Shown one piece after another: positions 8,039 to 10,281 of a DNA stretch of 10,281 nucleotides. Position 1 is the first letter of the stretch. Every line of letters begins with the position of its first letter. The notes below the pieces were generated by a model. That model saw only the letters and a program-made list of their open reading frames with translations, was not told the DNA's origin and searched no databases. Source of the DNA: Alphaproteobacteria bacterium (lineage in GTDB: Bacteria > Pseudomonadota > Alphaproteobacteria > Rhodobacterales > Rhodobacteraceae). The DNA lies in assembly GCA_013151535.1 (NCBI GenBank), contig JAADIC010000295.1, forward strand, positions 1 to 10,281, given 5' to 3'. The position numbers were made by a program, and so were the translations under genes.

Positions 8039-9052
8039 ATGACACATAAAATCAACCAATTACTGGAAAGTCAGGGCTGGCTTCTGGCCGATGGGGCCAC
8101 CGGCACCAACCTTTTCAATATGGGGCTGGAGGCCGGAGAAGCGCCCGAGCTTTGGAACGACCAGCAGCCCGACAAGATCACAGCGCTCTACAAATCTTCG
8201 GTCGATGCGGGCAGCGATTTGTTCCTGACCAACAGCTTTGGCGGCAATTATTCCCGCCTGAAACTGCATAATGCGCAAACGCGCGTGCGTGAACTCAACC
8301 GTATCGCCGCTGAAATTGGCCGCGAAGTCGCCGACAAAATGGACCGCTTAGTGATTGTCGCTGGTTCCATGGGGCCAACCGGCGAAATCATGCAACCGGT
8401 TGGCACGCTTAGCCACGCGAGCGCAGTTGAAATGTTTCACGAGCAGGCGGAGGGGCTGAAAGAGGGCGGGGCTGATGTTCTGTGGGTCGAAACCCTGTCG
8501 GCCCGCGAAGAATTTCTGGCTGCCGCCGAAGGCATCGCGCTGGCGGGCATGCCCTGGTGTGGCACCATGAGCTTTGACACGGCGGGGCGCACCATGATGG
8601 GCCTGACCTCGACCGATATGGTCAAGATGGTGGCCAAAATCGGCAACGCGCCGCTGGCATTTGGGGCCAATTGCGGTGTTGGCGCGTCTGATTTGTTGCG
8701 CACATTGATGGGGTTTGCCGAAGAAAATCCGGCCTTGCCGTTGATTTCAAAGGGAAATGCCGGAATTCCGAAATATGTCGATGGCCATATCCATTATGAC
8801 GGCACGCCTGAATTGATGGCTGAATATGCGCTTATGGCGCGCAATACCGGGGCCTCGATCATCGGTGGTTGCTGTGGAACCATGCCGGAACACCTTTCTG
8901 CCATGCGGGCCGCGCTTGAAAGCCACGTCAAAGGTGATAAGCCATCCTTGGGCGAAATTGCCGCCAAAATCGGGCCATTTTCATCGGAATTTGACGGCAC
9001 CGGCGAAAATTCCGGCCCGAAACCACGCGAAAAACGCCGCAGAAGACGTTAG
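8039..9052 (+). CDS. Homocysteine S-methyltransferase, probably the homocysteine-binding part of a split methionine synthase (often annotated betaine-homocysteine methyltransferase)
   Basis: A 337-aa TIM-barrel methyltransferase. The N-terminal LADGATGTNLFNMGL (16-30), TNSFGGN (64-70) and GSMGPTGEIMQPVG (109-122) are family motifs. The zinc ligands are visible as C212 in FGANCGVG and C278/C279 in IGGCCGTMPEHL, matching the C, CC pattern of MetH and BHMT. It transfers a methyl group to homocysteine, giving methionine. The donor is inferred to be methylcobalamin on the corrinoid protein encoded at 9183; a betaine donor cannot be excluded from sequence alone. The length covers only the homocysteine domain, with no pterin or B12 domain fused. 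The C-terminus is strongly basic (KPREKRRRRR). It follows sufE by 1 nt and is separated from the corrinoid gene by 130 bp, so an additional promoter may lie there. Confidence 0.88.
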   Translation: MTHKINQLLESQGWLLADGATGTNLFNMGLEAGEAPELWNDQQPDKITALYKSSVDAGSDLFLTNSFGGNYSRLKLHNAQTRVRELNRIAAEIGREVADKMDRLVIVAGSMGPTGEIMQPVGTLSHASAVEMFHEQAEGLKEGGADVLWVETLSAREEFLAAAEGIALAGMPWCGTMSFDTAGRTMMGLTSTDMVKMVAKIGNAPLAFGANCGVGASDLLRTLMGFAEENPALPLISKGNAGIPKYVDGHIHYDGTPELMAEYALMARNTGASIIGGCCGTMPEHLSAMRAALESHVKGDKPSLGEIAAKIGPFSSEFDGTGENSGPKPREKRRRRR

Positions 9053-9182
9053 ATCAGCGGAAAATACTGGATTTTTTGCGTCGGTACTGGAAAGAATTGT
9101 GTCGCAAAGAACCTAGATAAATCCATGCCGCCGACTGTACTTGAAACTATAGACACCCTGCAACCAGAACAGGACCACAACC

Positions 9183-9882
9183 ATGTCTGACGAAGAAGAT
9201 GACATCATCCTTGCCGAACTCAGCGACGACGAGTTGACGTTGCAGATGCATGACGACCTTTATGACGGCCTGAAAGAGGAAATCATCGAGGCTGTGAATA
9301 TCCTGCTGGGGCGCGGCTGGACGCCTTATGACGTCCTGACCAAGGCGCTGGTTGAAGGCATGCGCATCGTCGGTATCGACTTTCGCGATGGTATCCTTTT
9401 TGTGCCCGAGGTTTTGCTGGCTGCCAATGCGATGAAAGGCGGCATGTTCATTCTCAAGCCGCTACTGGCAGAAACCGGCGCGCCGCGTCTGGGGCGCATG
9501 GTGATTGGCACCGTCAAGGGCGACATTCACGACATCGGCAAGAACCTTGTGACGATGATGATGGAGGGCGCTGGTTTTGAGGTCAAAGACCTCGGCATCA
9601 ATAATCCGGTCGAAAGCTATCTGGAAGCGCTGGTCGAGGAAGAGGCCGATATTCTGGGCATGTCCGCCCTGTTGACCACCACCATGCCGTACATGAAAGT
9701 GGTGATCGACACGATGGTTGAGAACGGTATTCGCGATGATTATGTCATCATGGTCGGCGGCGCCGCTGAACGAGGAATTCGCCAAGGCCATCGGGGCCGA
9801 TGCCTATTGTCGCGATGCCGCCGTGGCGGTTGAAACCGCGACCGACTTTATGAACCGAAAGCACAATCAACTGGGGGCGTAA
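9183..9882 (+). CDS. B12-binding corrinoid protein (MtbC/MetH-like), frameshifted near the C-terminus
   Basis: A methyl-carrier protein with an N-terminal helical cap (about residues 17-100; FRDGILFVPEVLLAANAMKGG) and a B12-binding Rossmann domain (about 104 on). The cobalt-ligand motif is GDIHDIGKN, with H116 in D-x-H-x-x-G; MSALLTTTMPYM (160-171) and VGG (191-193) follow. As written, frame 1 ends at TGA/stop 9833 after 216 residues with an unrelated tail. From about 9760 the expected C-terminus (APLNEEFAKAIGADAYCRDAAVAVET...) continues in another frame to the TAA at 9880-9882, giving 233 aa. The shift equals loss of two bases in the GC repeat at about 9756-9766. It is either a sequencing/assembly error or a recent mutation, as the downstream frame is intact and overlaps the next start. 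The N-terminus is very acidic (MSDEEDD). Confidence 0.85.
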
Positions 9883-10281
9883 TGGCCGAACTGGTCGATG
9901 ATACCACACTGACAGAACAAGGTTTGGACGCGCCTGCGGGAACAGCCCCGGGGCGCGTTCTGCTTTTGGCCTGCGGGGCATTGGCGCGTGAGGTTCTGGC
10001 CCTGATTTCGGCCAATGGCTGGGATCATATGGACCTGACTTGCCTGCCTGCGAACCTGCATCTTTACCCCGAAAAGATCGCGCAAGCGGTGGCGCAGGCG
10101 GTGGAAAAACACCGGGCGGATTACGGCGATATTTTTGTGCTCTATGCGGATTGCGGCACCGGTGGCTTGCTCAAGGCCAAGTGCGATGCGCTTGGGGTCA
10201 AGATGCTGGCCGGGCCGCATTGTTATTCCTTTTACGAAGGCAACATCAACTTCGCCGCGCATGATGATGAAATCACAGCAT
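9882..10281 (+). CDS. DUF1638 domain protein, 3'-truncated by the window
   Basis: ATG at 9882 overlaps the restored stop of the corrinoid gene (TAATG), with GGGGG just upstream. The frame is open to the window end (133 codons). The sequence after a ~23-residue leader (GRVLLLACGALAREVLALI, LTCLPANLHLYPEKI, FVLYADCGTGGLLKAKCDALGVKML, GPHCYSFYEG) has the DUF1638 pattern with several conserved cysteines (C31, C54, C91, C101, C114). DUF1638 genes accompany corrinoid methyltransferase genes. Their biochemical role is not settled as far as I know; the cysteines would allow metal or corrinoid-related chemistry, which is inference. The tight overlap with the corrinoid gene implies co-translation and a shared function. 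Confidence 0.85.
   Translation, partial: MAELVDDTTLTEQGLDAPAGTAPGRVLLLACGALAREVLALISANGWDHMDLTCLPANLHLYPEKIAQAVAQAVEKHRADYGDIFVLYADCGTGGLLKAKCDALGVKMLAGPHCYSFYEGNINFAAHDDEITA

Noticed and set aside
9053..9182. A SAM- or SAH-type riboswitch before the corrinoid gene
   Set aside because: The 130-bp gap shows no recognisable conserved riboswitch core or strong long-range pairing; only weak A/T stems were found.

Overview
The window looks like chromosomal DNA from a Rhodobacterales-type alphaproteobacterium (roseobacter/Rhodobacter relatives). The reasons are the GC-rich codon use, the alphaproteobacterial style of UvrA, and a methionine-synthase-like cluster divided into separate homocysteine-methyltransferase, corrinoid and DUF1638 genes, which I know from that order. 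This assignment comes from recognising families by eye; no database search was run.

Layout: (1) 1-1711, the end of a valine-catabolism operon: a 5'-truncated 3-hydroxyisobutyryl-CoA hydrolase overlapping 3-hydroxyisobutyrate dehydrogenase (mmsB). (2) 1712-3451, a small-membrane-protein island: three paralogous two-helix DUF2892 proteins (75, 72 and 67 aa) around a Crp/Fnr-family regulator. Each DUF2892 gene has a GCCC/GGGC stem-loop 20-24 nt upstream of its start, and a near-perfect 15-bp palindrome follows the regulator gene. (3) 3467-6325, uvrA on the minus strand, probably with a TTG start. (4) 6326-7010, a uvrA upstream region with five tandem copies of an 8-bp unit, then a plus-strand ArsR-like winged-helix gene. 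(5) 7011-7469, a minus-strand lipoprotein of unknown function, divergent from the next block across a region holding an 11-bp inverted repeat. (6) 7618-10281, sufE, a homocysteine S-methyltransferase 1 nt downstream of it, a B12-binding corrinoid protein with a frameshift near its C-terminus, and the start of a DUF1638 gene running off the window.

How the genes work together: the first two genes perform consecutive steps of valine breakdown. The last three genes look like parts of a split cobalamin-dependent methyltransferase, most likely the methionine synthase of this order. The pterin-binding and B12-reactivation parts would lie outside the window. SufE, just upstream, hands sulfur from a cysteine desulfurase to Fe-S cluster assembly.

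The most unusual parts are the DUF2892 x3 plus Crp/Fnr island with its repeated leader hairpins, the frameshifted corrinoid gene, opposite-charge tails on two of the split-enzyme components, and the 8-bp tandem repeat upstream of uvrA. No rRNA, tRNA, CRISPR array, insertion sequence or integrase was seen. No stretch longer than 300 bases lacks a gene.
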